A stretch of 16,443 nucleotides of DNA from an uncultured Clostridia bacterium (GTDB taxonomy: Bacteria; Bacillota; Clostridia; Christensenellales; CAG-138), in NCBI GenBank assembly GCA_937894955.1, contig CALAXO010000136.1, forward strand, positions 1 to 16,443, read 5' to 3'. The translations under genes and the position numbers were made by a program. The notes beneath the pieces are model-generated. The model saw only the letters and a list, made by a program, of their open reading frames with translations, ran no database searches and had not been told where the DNA came from. Of this stretch, positions 1-7,643 are shown one piece after another. The stretch's first letter is position 1, and each line of letters opens with the position of its first letter.

Positions 1-271
1 CAAGTTTCGGATAATCGAGCCCCGATGCCAATCCGTTGCAGACAACAAGCCGCCTGTCGCCGAACAGCGGCAGCGTTTCGCAGGCCTCCGTAAGCGCATC
101 CGCATCAGGTTCATACAGAACGCTCATGTTAAAAGCGCGGAAATCCTCGGGAATCAGCTTTTCGGCAGCTTTCAGCGCGCTTGCCTTAACAAACTCCTCT
201 TCCCCCTGCAAAAGGTATGCGCCGCGAAGACCGTCCGCAGCAATCAGTTTAAAAAAATCATTGTGGTTCAT
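1..271 (-). CDS. holA: DNA polymerase III subunit delta, N-terminal part (runs off the left edge)
   Basis: The reverse strand is open from an ATG at 269-271 to the window edge, giving the first 90 codons. The translation begins MNHNDFFKLIAADGLRGAYL and contains a GAYLLQGEEEF stretch (residues 17-27) and an EACETLPLFGDRRLVV stretch (about residues 63-78). These are the conserved features of the N-terminal domain of the delta subunit, which opens the beta clamp within the clamp-loader complex. The start codon overlaps the comEC stop codon (ATGA, 268-271), so translation is probably coupled to comEC. The comEC-holA order is common in Firmicutes, where holA is also called yqeN, and supports the call. 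The rest of the gene, including the AAA+-like core and C-terminal domain, lies outside the window. Confidence 0.88.
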   Translation of the reverse strand, partial: MNHNDFFKLIAADGLRGAYLLQGEEEFVKASALKAAEKLIPEDFRAFNMSVLYEPDADALTEACETLPLFGDRRLVVCNGLASGLDYPKL

Positions 272-1854
272 AATGTTATTATACTAAAAACCAAAGAGCA
301 TGTAAACAGCAGCAGGCAGAATACGGCAAGTCCCGCTCTTTTTTGAAACGGACGCAGCACATACGGGGAAAGCACAAACAGCATTGCAAGGAAGAGAGCA
401 CAGCTTGCGAGCGGAATCGTAGGAAGATTCAACGCAGCATACGGCAATGCGGAAAGAAAACCGAGGCAGCGTTCAACAACAAAGAGCACCGCACGCGGCG
501 CAACGGTAAGCACTGCCGCAAAACCGGGGAAAGGTATGCCGATAAGCAGAATTGCAATGCAAAGCACCATCACGATCGAAAAGAGAGGCACGGCAATAAG
601 GTTGCCCGCAACGAAATACAGGGGCAGACAGCCGAAATATGCGGCTTGAAACGGCGCAGTGGCAATGCTTGCACCGAGACAGGCCGAAACAGAACCTGCA
701 AGCGGGATATGCGCCGAAGCGAGCGCGGTTTCAAATTGTTTTGAAAACAGTATCAACCCGAAGCACGCCGCAAACGAAAGTTGAAAGCCGACAGAATAGA
801 GTTGAAACGGCTCAAACGCAAGTATCAGCACCGCAGCGGCGGCAAGTCCGTTCAGCGAATCCGCACGGCGGTTCAATGCACGGCAAAGCAGCGCGCATAT
901 GACCATTATTGAAGCACGGACGATTCCCGATGCATATACCGCAATGCAGCAATACATGATGAGCCCGATTCCGACGAATGCAGTGCGCAGCCACCGCTTA
1001 CGCTTCGGAACAAAAAGGCCGAGAATTGCGGCAATGATGCCCGTGTGAAATCCGGAAATCGCCAAAAGATGAGCCGTGCCCGTTGCTCTGTATGCCTCGG
1101 TTCTGTCGGATTGCAATGCCGTTTTGTCTCCCACGATGAGTGCGGAAACAATGCCGGCATCCGTGCCGAAAATACGGCCGATATGCCGAACGATTGAGCT
1201 GCGCACCGACGTCAAAGCCTCCCGAACGGGCAGGTTATGTTTCGATACAACGCTGATTTCGTCGGCGGATGCTGAACCGTCATCGTTTAAACCGCCGCCG
1301 TATAATAACCTCCCTGATGCCGTTATGCCCTCCGAAAGCTGTTTCAGGAATCTGCTCCGTTCCGACGAATCTGCCTTTGCTGCTCCGCGAAGATAGACTT
1401 TCGGAATGTAAACGCTGTCCCCGACATCGATGTTTAAATAGCCGTCCGTTATGATTTTCACTCTGCCGTCCCTGCGGAAAATCCCCGTGGATGCAGATGA
1501 ACGCAGCTCGCTTTTTGTGAGAATGAGTTCCGTTTCCCCGTCCGAGTATTCCGCTGAAATTACGGTTCCCGAAACGGCATAGGTGCCGCTCGGAAGCTCA
1601 GTCGGAAGGCGCAAAGCGGCAAAAAGTATTCCGAAAAGCACCGCAGCCGCAAACAGTGCGGAGCGCGTATGCCGAAGCAGCGCGAACACAACCCCTGCCG
1701 CGCCGCACGCTGTCATAATACATAAAACGGCAGCGCCGCCTGCGGGCATAATCCCGCAAACGGCGATACCGAGCATCAGCCCGACCGCAATCTCCGCAAT
1801 CGGACGATAGTTTATAAGTTTATTTGAAGTTGGTGCATTTTGCAGCGTGTCCAT
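268..1854 (-). CDS. comEC: ComEC/Rec2-family DNA-uptake channel, short form without the C-terminal beta-lactamase-like domain
   Basis: The predicted 528-residue membrane protein belongs to the channel family that carries single-stranded DNA across the membrane during transformation. Residues about 20-80 are hydrophobic segments. Residues about 90-185 form the soluble OB-like region (DUF4131). Residues about 230-510 form the Competence domain, with the signature HLLAISGFHTG at 262-272 followed by several membrane helices. Full-length homologues such as Bacillus subtilis ComEC are near 770 residues and end in a metallo-beta-lactamase-like domain. This protein stops directly after the last membrane helix (ending SLVFSIITL), and its stop codon overlaps the holA start by 4 bases. 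I infer genuine absence of the domain and not a frameshift. The upstream ribosome site is weak (GGAAAA). No comEA is visible nearby, so transformation competence is not shown. Confidence 0.9.
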   Translation of the reverse strand: MDTLQNAPTSNKLINYRPIAEIAVGLMLGIAVCGIMPAGGAAVLCIMTACGAAGVVFALLRHTRSALFAAAVLFGILFAALRLPTELPSGTYAVSGTVISAEYSDGETELILTKSELRSSASTGIFRRDGRVKIITDGYLNIDVGDSVYIPKVYLRGAAKADSSERSRFLKQLSEGITASGRLLYGGGLNDDGSASADEISVVSKHNLPVREALTSVRSSIVRHIGRIFGTDAGIVSALIVGDKTALQSDRTEAYRATGTAHLLAISGFHTGIIAAILGLFVPKRKRWLRTAFVGIGLIMYCCIAVYASGIVRASIMVICALLCRALNRRADSLNGLAAAAVLILAFEPFQLYSVGFQLSFAACFGLILFSKQFETALASAHIPLAGSVSACLGASIATAPFQAAYFGCLPLYFVAGNLIAVPLFSIVMVLCIAILLIGIPFPGFAAVLTVAPRAVLFVVERCLGFLSALPYAALNLPTIPLASCALFLAMLFVLSPYVLRPFQKRAGLAVFCLLLFTCSLVFSIITL

Positions 1855-1883
1855 TCGTTTTCCGAATGATTCTCAGTCGTGCG

Positions 1884-1926
1884 CACCCAAAAAACTCAGC
1901 AAAACCGCTTTAGAATTTTTGGGGTG
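1884..1926 (-). other. Hairpin in the ridA-comEC gap, possible weak terminator or RNA element
   Basis: Bases 1884-1897 and 1913-1926 pair over 14 positions with one mismatch and one G-U pair when read as leftward RNA, leaving a 15-base loop. The hairpin lies 50 bases after the ridA stop and 30 bases before comEC. Its 3' arm contains a run of six U, but no U-run follows the stem, so it is not a canonical intrinsic terminator. It could attenuate transcription into comEC or protect an RNA end. Confidence 0.4.
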
Positions 1927-1977
1927 ATTAAAGACGGAAGAGCCAACGATTCCGGATATTCGAATCAATCGGTCCGC

Positions 1978-2358
1978 TCAGCCGTTGAGCAATGCCATTG
2001 CCTCGATTTCAACAAGTGCACCGGCGGGCAGCGCGGCAACTTCAACACAGCTTCTTGCCGGGAAGGGTGCGGGAATCATCATTCCGTAAAGCTTGTTGAC
2101 CTTTGCAAAATCGTTCATATCCTTAACAAATACCGTTGTTTTTACGATATTTTCCATGCTTGAACCGGCAGCTTCGAGAACGGCTTTAAGGTTCGTGAGC
2201 GCCTGAATCGTTTGAGCCTCAACGCCTTCAACAAGTCCGCCGACGGCGGGATCAATGCCGATCTGACCGGAAGTGAATACCATTTTGCCGACTTTTACAC
2301 AGTGGCTGTAAGGACCGATTGCGGCGGGCGCGTTCTGTGCATTAACAACCTGTTTCAT
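1978..2358 (-). CDS. ridA: RidA family enamine/imine deaminase
   Basis: This 126-residue protein of the RidA/YjgF/UK114 family hydrolyses reactive enamines and imines, such as 2-aminoacrylate, formed by PLP enzymes. It works in the cytosol as a trimer. Visible family features are GPYSHCVKVG near the N-terminus (Tyr17), SGQIGIDP at 30-37, and the C-terminal block PARSCVEVAALPAGALVEIE. That block carries the substrate-binding arginine (Arg102, equivalent to Arg105 of the E. coli protein) and Glu118. Length is normal for the family. The ATG at 2356-2358 is preferred over an in-frame start six codons upstream because a strong GGAGG lies 9-13 bases before it. The gene is preceded by a likely terminator for rimI and followed by a 123-base gap to comEC. 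I could not find a convincing promoter of its own. Confidence 0.93.
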   Translation of the reverse strand: MKQVVNAQNAPAAIGPYSHCVKVGKMVFTSGQIGIDPAVGGLVEGVEAQTIQALTNLKAVLEAAGSSMENIVKTTVFVKDMNDFAKVNKLYGMMIPAPFPARSCVEVAALPAGALVEIEAMALLNG

Positions 2359-2400
2359 TTTGTTTCCTCCATGCAATATGTTAATTTAAGTTTTTGTTAT

Positions 2401-2444
2401 AAAAACAATAGGTTATTCTGCGCACAAACGGCAGAGTCCTATTG
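2401..2444 (-). terminator. Likely intrinsic terminator after rimI
   Basis: Read leftward, CAATAGG (2438-2444) pairs with CCTATTG (2406-2412). An inner TCTGC/GCAGA stem (2431-2435 with 2417-2421) sits above a small asymmetric internal loop. Five U (2401-2405) follow immediately. The hairpin begins 22 bases after the rimI stop codon and would separate recD2-comF-rimI from ridA-comEC-holA, though read-through is possible. Confidence 0.6.
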
Positions 2445-2466
2445 AATTCGGCGTTTTCGGATGAAG

Positions 2467-2964
2467 TCAAACGCTTTCCGAACCGCTCCCGCCCGCATGA
2501 GCACGGAGCGTATTATCGATGGAATCGTTCCAAAGTATCAGTGCATTTTCACCCGTGTCACTGTAGTATTTTCGCCTTGTTCCCGCGTATCTGAACCCCA
2601 GCGCGGAATACACGCGCTGCGCTTTGTGGTTAAACTCGCGGACTTCAAGCGTCATTCGCTTTCCGCCGTTCGCTTTTGCCGTCCGCATAAGGCAAAGTAT
2701 CAGATTTGTTGCAATGCCGCGGCAGCGATATTCGGCAGCAACGGCAATGTTAGTCATGTGTGCCTCATCAAACATCTGCCACATGCCGGCGTAGCCGACA
2801 ATTTTTCCGTTGTCCTCTGCAACAACATAACTTGCAGCATCATTGCGGATAACCTCGCCGATGAGGGATTCAACGCTCCACGGCTGCGAAAAGCAGCTGC
2901 ATTCGATTTCATAGACCTGTTCGATATCCGGCAGCGTCATGCTGCGGTAAACAAGTTCACTCAT
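2467..2964 (-). CDS. rimI: Ribosomal-protein S18 alanine N-acetyltransferase (GNAT family)
   Basis: This 165-residue GNAT acetyltransferase resembles RimI, which acetylates the N-terminal alanine of ribosomal protein S18 using acetyl-CoA. Diagnostic features are CFSQPWS at 24-30, NIAVAAEYRCRGIA at 72-85 (the acetyl-CoA pyrophosphate-binding loop), Glu107 in LEVRE, and the N-x-x-A-x-x-x-Y segment ending at Tyr119. The glutamate and tyrosine match the catalytic pair known in RimI. The C-terminus has about 15 extra residues rich in Gly and Ser. AAGGAA stands before the ATG. In many Firmicutes rimI sits with tsaB, tsaE and tsaD, but here it follows comF by 36 bases and those genes are not in the window. 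Assignment to RimI over another GNAT rests on the motifs. Confidence 0.85.
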   Translation of the reverse strand: MSELVYRSMTLPDIEQVYEIECSCFSQPWSVESLIGEVIRNDAASYVVAEDNGKIVGYAGMWQMFDEAHMTNIAVAAEYRCRGIATNLILCLMRTAKANGGKRMTLEVREFNHKAQRVYSALGFRYAGTRRKYYSDTGENALILWNDSIDNTLRAHAGGSGSESV

Positions 2965-3000
2965 ATTTCCGTTCCTTATATAACTTTAAAAGTTAAAGTA

Positions 3001-3660
3001 TCAGTTTGATTCCGGCGGAGTGCAGCACGCAGTCAACGCATAAACCCTTGTTGCTCCGCGTTTTTTAAGCTCCGACGCGCACTCTTTAAGGGTTGCGCCC
3101 GTTGTTCGGACATCATCCACAAGCAAAACGGACAGCCCCGCACATTCGGGCGACGCTTCAAATGCGCCGTTCAGGTTTTTTGCACGCAGTTTTGCATTCA
3201 TGCCGACCTGCGGGCTTGTGTCCCGCACACGTTTGAGCAATTCCGCGCGGATATCGATATTATACCTTTCCGCTACGGATTTTGCAAGGATGAAACTTTG
3301 ATTGAAGCCGCGTTCCTTTTCGCGCCGCGGATACAGCGGAACGGGAACGATGCAGTCAATCGGCCAATCGGCGGGAATACACATGAAGTGCGTCAAAAAT
3401 TCCCGAACATAAACGGCGCCGTTATACTTCAGCGCATAAACGGCACGTTTTGAAACATCGTTATAAAACAATCCCGCAGCGTATTCATCAACGAACTCAA
3501 TTCGTTCGGCCAACGGGTTCACGGCAAGACCCGCTTCACATTCCGAGCAGATTCCGTATTCGTTCACCGCCGCTTCCTTTGAGCAGGAATGGCATTTCAA
3601 GTGCTGCGGAAAAACAAAATCAAGTGCCGAATTTATCAATTGTTTAAATCTTTTGTTCAT
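3001..3660 (-). CDS. comF: ComF family protein (zinc finger plus phosphoribosyltransferase-like domain)
   Basis: The predicted 219-residue protein has a four-cysteine N-terminal zinc site (C23-x2-C26 and C38-x2-C41). This is followed by a type I phosphoribosyltransferase fold with VPVPLYPRREKERGFNQS at 105-122 and the PRPP-binding loop LLVDDVRTTGATL at 179-191. This is the standard ComF/GntX architecture. ComF is needed for natural transformation in Bacillus and is thought to act on incoming single-stranded DNA with helicase partners. Being next to the helicase gene recD2 fits a DNA-processing role, though that link is inferred. Two starts are possible. The ATG at 3658-3660 has GGAG about 12 bases upstream. 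A TTG seven codons earlier (3679-3681) has no better ribosome site. I prefer the ATG. The gene is 67 bases after recD2. Confidence 0.9.
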   Translation of the reverse strand: MNKRFKQLINSALDFVFPQHLKCHSCSKEAAVNEYGICSECEAGLAVNPLAERIEFVDEYAAGLFYNDVSKRAVYALKYNGAVYVREFLTHFMCIPADWPIDCIVPVPLYPRREKERGFNQSFILAKSVAERYNIDIRAELLKRVRDTSPQVGMNAKLRAKNLNGAFEASPECAGLSVLLVDDVRTTGATLKECASELKKRGATRVYALTACCTPPESN

Positions 3661-3727
3661 ATCGGTTTGCCGCTCCGGCAATATTACTCAATCAACGATA
3701 TTTTGTGCAAAAACCGCACATTGTTCC

Positions 3728-5941
3728 TTACACGTTGGGCAGGGCTTCGTTTCTCTCGCGCAAAAAAGTTTCCAGTGCGCTGTATCGTCTGCGGACGTTT
3801 GTGTTTGACACCATATATTTAATGCATCCGACCGAACCGAGAATGTAAACCTTGCTGCGCGCCCTTGTCACGGCGGTGTACAGAATGTTGCGATTAAAAA
3901 GCATGTTCGGACCGTTCACAAGCGGAAGCACGACGCAGGGGAACTCGCTGCCCTGGCTTTTGTGAACGGATATGCAGTATGCAAGGTCAATTTCCTCAAG
4001 CTGATTAAAATTGTAATCCGCAACCCGTTCATCATCAAACAGCACCGTAAGGAACTTTGAAGCATTATCCACACGAAGAATCGTGCCTATATCGCCGTTA
4101 AAAACCCCTTCGCCCTCGCTGTCGTCCGAACCGAGTTTTGTTTTTCTCCACTGAATATCATAATTGTTCTTTATCTGCATCACCCTGTCACCCTCTCGGA
4201 AGGTGATTTCACCGAATTTTAATTCAGCCTTGTCATCCGCAGCCGGATTCAGTTCCGTCTGAAGCAAAGTGTTGAGGTTCACAACTCCGAGCATGTTTCC
4301 CTTCATCGGCGAGAGCACCTGAAGCTCGTTTATTTTGCCGAGATAAGCATAATCGCCGCAAAGGTTCAGCACGGATGAGAGCGCGATATCGGTCGTGGGA
4401 CACTCATAAAACAAAAAATCGTTTTCTTCATTATTATTATCCAAAACCGGCATTTCTCCGCGGTTGATAAGATGCGCATTGGTAACAATTCGGCTGCGTC
4501 CTGCCTGCCTGAAGATTTCATTCAGTCGAATAACCGGAATCACATCGGAACTCACAAGATCACGAAGCACATTGCCCGGACCGACCGACGGCAGCTGGTC
4601 CACATCCCCCACCATTACAAGGCGCGTGCCTTTGGCCACGGCTTTCAGCAGGGAGTGAAACAGCATCACGTCAACCATTGACATTTCATCGATTATAATA
4701 ACATCCGCTTCAACAGGATAATCCGCATTTCGGTTGAAAGAATTATTGTTAAAATTGTATTCAAGCAGTCGGTGAAGCGTTCTTGCCTCGCGTCCTGTCG
4801 TGTCGCTGATGCGTTTTGAAGCCCTGCCTGTCGGTGCTGCAAGCTCAACTTGCAGTCCGAGATGCTCCATAATCTCGATAATAAATTTCAATATGGTGGT
4901 TTTTCCGGTTCCGGGGCCGCCGGTAACGATAAGAACGCCGTCCGTCACGGCGCGTTTCACTGCCTCGTTCTGTGCATCCGCAAGTGTGACGCCGAATTGT
5001 TTTTCAAGTCGTTTAATTTCGCCGTCGATATCAAACAGAGACAGAATATCAACATTAGAGACGATATTTGAAAACAATGCCGCGCAATCCGATTCGACAT
5101 AATGCATGTATTTCAAAAAAATATAATCGCGTTCGCCCATGCGTTTTTCGGCAAGAGAACACAATTCAAGCATTTTTTCAAGCACTGCTTCCACCTGTTC
5201 AGGCGCAACACCGAGGACGTTGTTTGCCGCAAACATCGCTAACATATCCCGCGGCAGGCATGTATTGCCTTCCTGCCTTGCAAGCGAAAGTGCGTATTTT
5301 ATGCCCGCACGAACACGAAATTCCGATTCGCGCTCATATCCGGCCTCAAATGCTATTTTATCCGCCGTTTTAAAACCGACGTTTTCAAAATCATCAATCA
5401 GGCTGTACGGATTTTCCTTCACCATGCTGACGCAGTTTTCACCGTAGAGCTTGTATATTTTCATTGTCATTGCAATGGAAAGCCCAAGCTCCTGCATCCC
5501 CATGATTATGTCCTGCATCGCTGCCTTTTCAAGGTAGGATTCATGGATCATTTTCGCTTTTTTCGGCCCGATACCGCTGATTTTTGTAAGTTTCATCGGT
5601 TCGGTCTTAATAATTTCGAGAGTTTCCGCGCCGAACTTATCCACAAGCAGCCTTGCAGTCGCCTCGCCGATGCCTTTAATAAAGCCGCTCGCAAGATAAG
5701 CGCGAACAGCTTCGGCCGAAGTTGGTATGTCGTTTTTATATGAAGTCACACGGATTTGCTCGCCGTACATCGGATGCGCCGTCATGCTGCCCGTCACGGT
5801 CACACGTTCGCCGTCGTTCACGGACGGCATCACGCCGACAGCGGTCAATTCTTCTCCGTCATCGCCCTTTATCCTGAGAACGGTCCAACCGTTCTCCTCG
5901 TTTCGAAACTTTATGCCGGTTACTGTGCCCGTGAATTCCAT
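3728..5941 (-). CDS. recD2: RecD2-type superfamily 1 DNA helicase (ATP-dependent 5'-3')
   Basis: The protein is 737 residues, normal for the RecD2 (YrrC) family that unwinds DNA without RecBC and acts in repair and fork maintenance. Residues 1-75 form the N-terminal OB-like domain. Residues about 85-215 carry helix-hairpin-helix repeats (GFIKGIGEATA at 86-96 and KISGIGPKKAK at 120-130). The motor begins near 315 with the Q motif (Gln324). Walker A is GGPGTGKTT at 341-349, Walker B is IIIDEMS at 415-421, VGDVDQLPSVGPGN is at 444-457, and the arginine motif EIFRQAGRSR follows near 475. The C-terminal 2B region has SVHKSQGSEFP and YTAVTRARSKVYILG. GAGG lies close to the ATG. A promoter with an overlapping palindrome lies upstream, and comF and rimI follow on the same strand. 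Confidence 0.95.
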   Translation of the reverse strand: MEFTGTVTGIKFRNEENGWTVLRIKGDDGEELTAVGVMPSVNDGERVTVTGSMTAHPMYGEQIRVTSYKNDIPTSAEAVRAYLASGFIKGIGEATARLLVDKFGAETLEIIKTEPMKLTKISGIGPKKAKMIHESYLEKAAMQDIIMGMQELGLSIAMTMKIYKLYGENCVSMVKENPYSLIDDFENVGFKTADKIAFEAGYERESEFRVRAGIKYALSLARQEGNTCLPRDMLAMFAANNVLGVAPEQVEAVLEKMLELCSLAEKRMGERDYIFLKYMHYVESDCAALFSNIVSNVDILSLFDIDGEIKRLEKQFGVTLADAQNEAVKRAVTDGVLIVTGGPGTGKTTILKFIIEIMEHLGLQVELAAPTGRASKRISDTTGREARTLHRLLEYNFNNNSFNRNADYPVEADVIIIDEMSMVDVMLFHSLLKAVAKGTRLVMVGDVDQLPSVGPGNVLRDLVSSDVIPVIRLNEIFRQAGRSRIVTNAHLINRGEMPVLDNNNEENDFLFYECPTTDIALSSVLNLCGDYAYLGKINELQVLSPMKGNMLGVVNLNTLLQTELNPAADDKAELKFGEITFREGDRVMQIKNNYDIQWRKTKLGSDDSEGEGVFNGDIGTILRVDNASKFLTVLFDDERVADYNFNQLEEIDLAYCISVHKSQGSEFPCVVLPLVNGPNMLFNRNILYTAVTRARSKVYILGSVGCIKYMVSNTNVRRRYSALETFLRERNEALPNV

Positions 5942-5998
5942 GCCGCCTCGCAGTTTTTAACGTCCGAACCCTGATGCGCCCAAACGATTTATAAACTG

Positions 5999-6027
5999 AT
6001 TGTATCATATTTTGCGACGATTCGCAA
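5999..6027 (-). promoter_or_regulatory. Sigma-A type promoter for recD2
   Basis: Read leftward, TTGCGA (6022-6027) is followed by a 17-base spacer and TACAAT (5999-6004). A TGA triplet directly before the -10 gives an extended -10 element. Transcription would start near 5992, about 50 bases before the recD2 start codon. Confidence 0.7.
6012..6027. repeat. Palindrome over the recD2 -35 box, possible operator
   Basis: TTGCGA and TCGCAA form a perfect 6-base inverted repeat with a 4-base centre (CGAT). One arm is exactly the -35 hexamer of the recD2 promoter and the other lies in its spacer. The position suits a repressor site. It does not resemble the Bacillus LexA box (GAAC...GTTC), so the regulator is unknown. 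Confidence 0.5.
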
Positions 6028-6136
6028 CGGGGAAGTTGTCAACAGTCCGCACCATTATTTGGGGCATTTTTCAAATTTTCAATTCCGCGTTTCGACAGGG
6101 CTCTCAGCTTGCAGGCAGTATGCATTTTTTATCCCC

Positions 6137-7450
6137 TCATTTCTGCATTTCAAACGCAATCAGCAGCTCTGCGGCATCGTTATAGCTGTTGATGCCGGCG
6201 GTTTGGCCGTTATGCTTCAGGGAGGCGTCGTTAATTTTGTTATTTGCGCTGCCGAGTGGATCGTTTTTGTACTGCTCGGTCCAGCGGGAATAATCGGCGA
6301 GATCGCGAATCATTGCGGGGGTGAAGAAGCGTTCACGGACGCTGCAGAAACGTTTTTCGTCAACGGAGGCGAGCCGGTTCATGCACTGCATCAGGGCAAG
6401 CATCTCGCAGGAATAGCGCAGAGCAGGGTCATTCGAAAAGCCGGAGACATAGTAAGCAAGGAAATTTGCCTCATCCTCTCTTGCGAAGCCGAAATAGTGT
6501 GCGGTCTCATGTGCGGCGGAAGCAAACAGCAGAAGTGCAGGCTGCTCGGTGTTCACATTCGCTTCGGCGGTGTACGGAATATAGATTCCGGAAATGTCAA
6601 GACGCGAAAGTATCTTTGAAAAATGCACCGATTTTGCGGGAAAGACGGGATTGCCGAACAATTCGTTTTGACTGCCGAGCGCGGCATATGCCGTTTGAAC
6701 GCTTTTGAACGCAGCGGATAAAGCCGAATCCCCCGCATTTTTGTCCGCAGCGATAAACACACCTTTTTCATTTTCCGAAAGCCGGCTTCTGTTCTCCGCA
6801 GCCGCAGCCGCAATTTTTTCGCAGGTTGATGCAAGCATTTCCGCATAAATATCGGATGAAGCCGAATTGTCACCCATTTCGGCAGCAGCAATGAATTCGG
6901 ATTTCGCCGAGTTGACGCGCGCAAGTTCATCCGAAAATCCCAAAAGCGAAGCGGCAGGCATTCTGTAATGATTTATTCCCCAAAAAACATAGAAAAGATT
7001 CAGCATTACGCCCGCAAACATTCCGAGTGAAATCAGGCAGCCGTAAAAACGCATTCGATTGTGTTTCCGTTTCAGGAGCTTTGAAAACACAAGTTTGAGC
7101 AGCCGCACAACGAGTGTGACCGCAAGAAGCGTGCCGATGGAAATTATCAGCACCTCCGCCAGAGAGAACGTGAATATGCTGCTTGATGCACCCAAAACCC
7201 TTGAAATCACGGGATAGATCGCGCGGCTGTATATGCGCTCGGTCCGCTGCGGACAGGAGGACAGGAGTTTCGGCGCAAACATACCCGCTGCCGCAAGCAG
7301 AACAAGAATCGGCAGACGCAGAAGCTGATGTCGTGCCGTATATTTATTTTCACGCCTTTCACTGCGACGGTCGCGGCGCAGTTTTTGCAGCTCACGCCGT
7401 TCACGGGACTTCTCATATGCTTCTTCACTGTTCCGATGTTTTTTATCCAT
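6137..7450 (-). CDS. DUF3810 family membrane-anchored zinc metallopeptidase-like protein
   Basis: This 437-residue protein matches the DUF3810 family. The first 42 residues are extremely basic and charged (runs such as RRDRRSERREN). Three likely membrane segments follow, at about 43-62, 95-120 and 136-157, and then a long presumably extracytoplasmic domain. That domain carries HETAH (314-318) followed by GFAREDEANFLAYY (321-334). The two histidines and a downstream acidic residue (Glu325 or Glu327) form a gluzincin-like zinc site. A proteolytic role is inferred from this motif, and no substrate is known. The ATG at 7448-7450 is preferred because it follows AGGGTG and lies downstream of an extended -10 promoter. 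Open codons continue upstream but would overlap that promoter. The gene is divergent from the yetF-like gene and separated from recD2 by 195 bases. No clear terminator follows. Confidence 0.8.
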   Translation of the reverse strand: MDKKHRNSEEAYEKSRERRELQKLRRDRRSERRENKYTARHQLLRLPILVLLAAAGMFAPKLLSSCPQRTERIYSRAIYPVISRVLGASSSIFTFSLAEVLIISIGTLLAVTLVVRLLKLVFSKLLKRKHNRMRFYGCLISLGMFAGVMLNLFYVFWGINHYRMPAASLLGFSDELARVNSAKSEFIAAAEMGDNSASSDIYAEMLASTCEKIAAAAAENRSRLSENEKGVFIAADKNAGDSALSAAFKSVQTAYAALGSQNELFGNPVFPAKSVHFSKILSRLDISGIYIPYTAEANVNTEQPALLLFASAAHETAHYFGFAREDEANFLAYYVSGFSNDPALRYSCEMLALMQCMNRLASVDEKRFCSVRERFFTPAMIRDLADYSRWTEQYKNDPLGSANNKINDASLKHNGQTAGINSYNDAAELLIAFEMQK

Positions 7451-7517
7451 GCTGCACCCTGCTGCCTGTTGCTGCCTTTTATTTTTGCGGACACTTCGCT
7501 TTATGCCGCACGAAATC

Positions 7518-7526
7518 ATTATAGCA
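7518..7526 (-). promoter_or_regulatory. Extended -10 promoter for the DUF3810 gene
   Basis: Read leftward, TGC-TATAAT (-10 at 7518-7523 with the TG extension to 7526) is a consensus extended -10 element. The -35 region 17 bases upstream (TATACT) is poor. Transcription would start near 7511, about 60 bases before the start codon at 7450. This also supports the shorter start for that gene. Confidence 0.6.
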
Positions 7527-7643
7527 CAGGTGATGCAAAAAGTATACGCATTGCGCGGCATCTTACGCACACAGTCCTTCCGAATGTATCGCTTTGAGCC
7601 AAACTGCAAATACTTTTTTTCGATGAAAGGCTGGTAAAGAAAT

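Noticed and set aside
2461..3009. Rightward open frame of 182 codons opposite rimI
   Set aside because: It is exactly antisense to rimI and has no recognisable protein features.
6059..6619. Rightward open frame of 186 codons opposite the DUF3810 gene
   Set aside because: It overlaps the HExxH-encoding part of the opposite gene, which has clear family motifs, and lacks a ribosome site.
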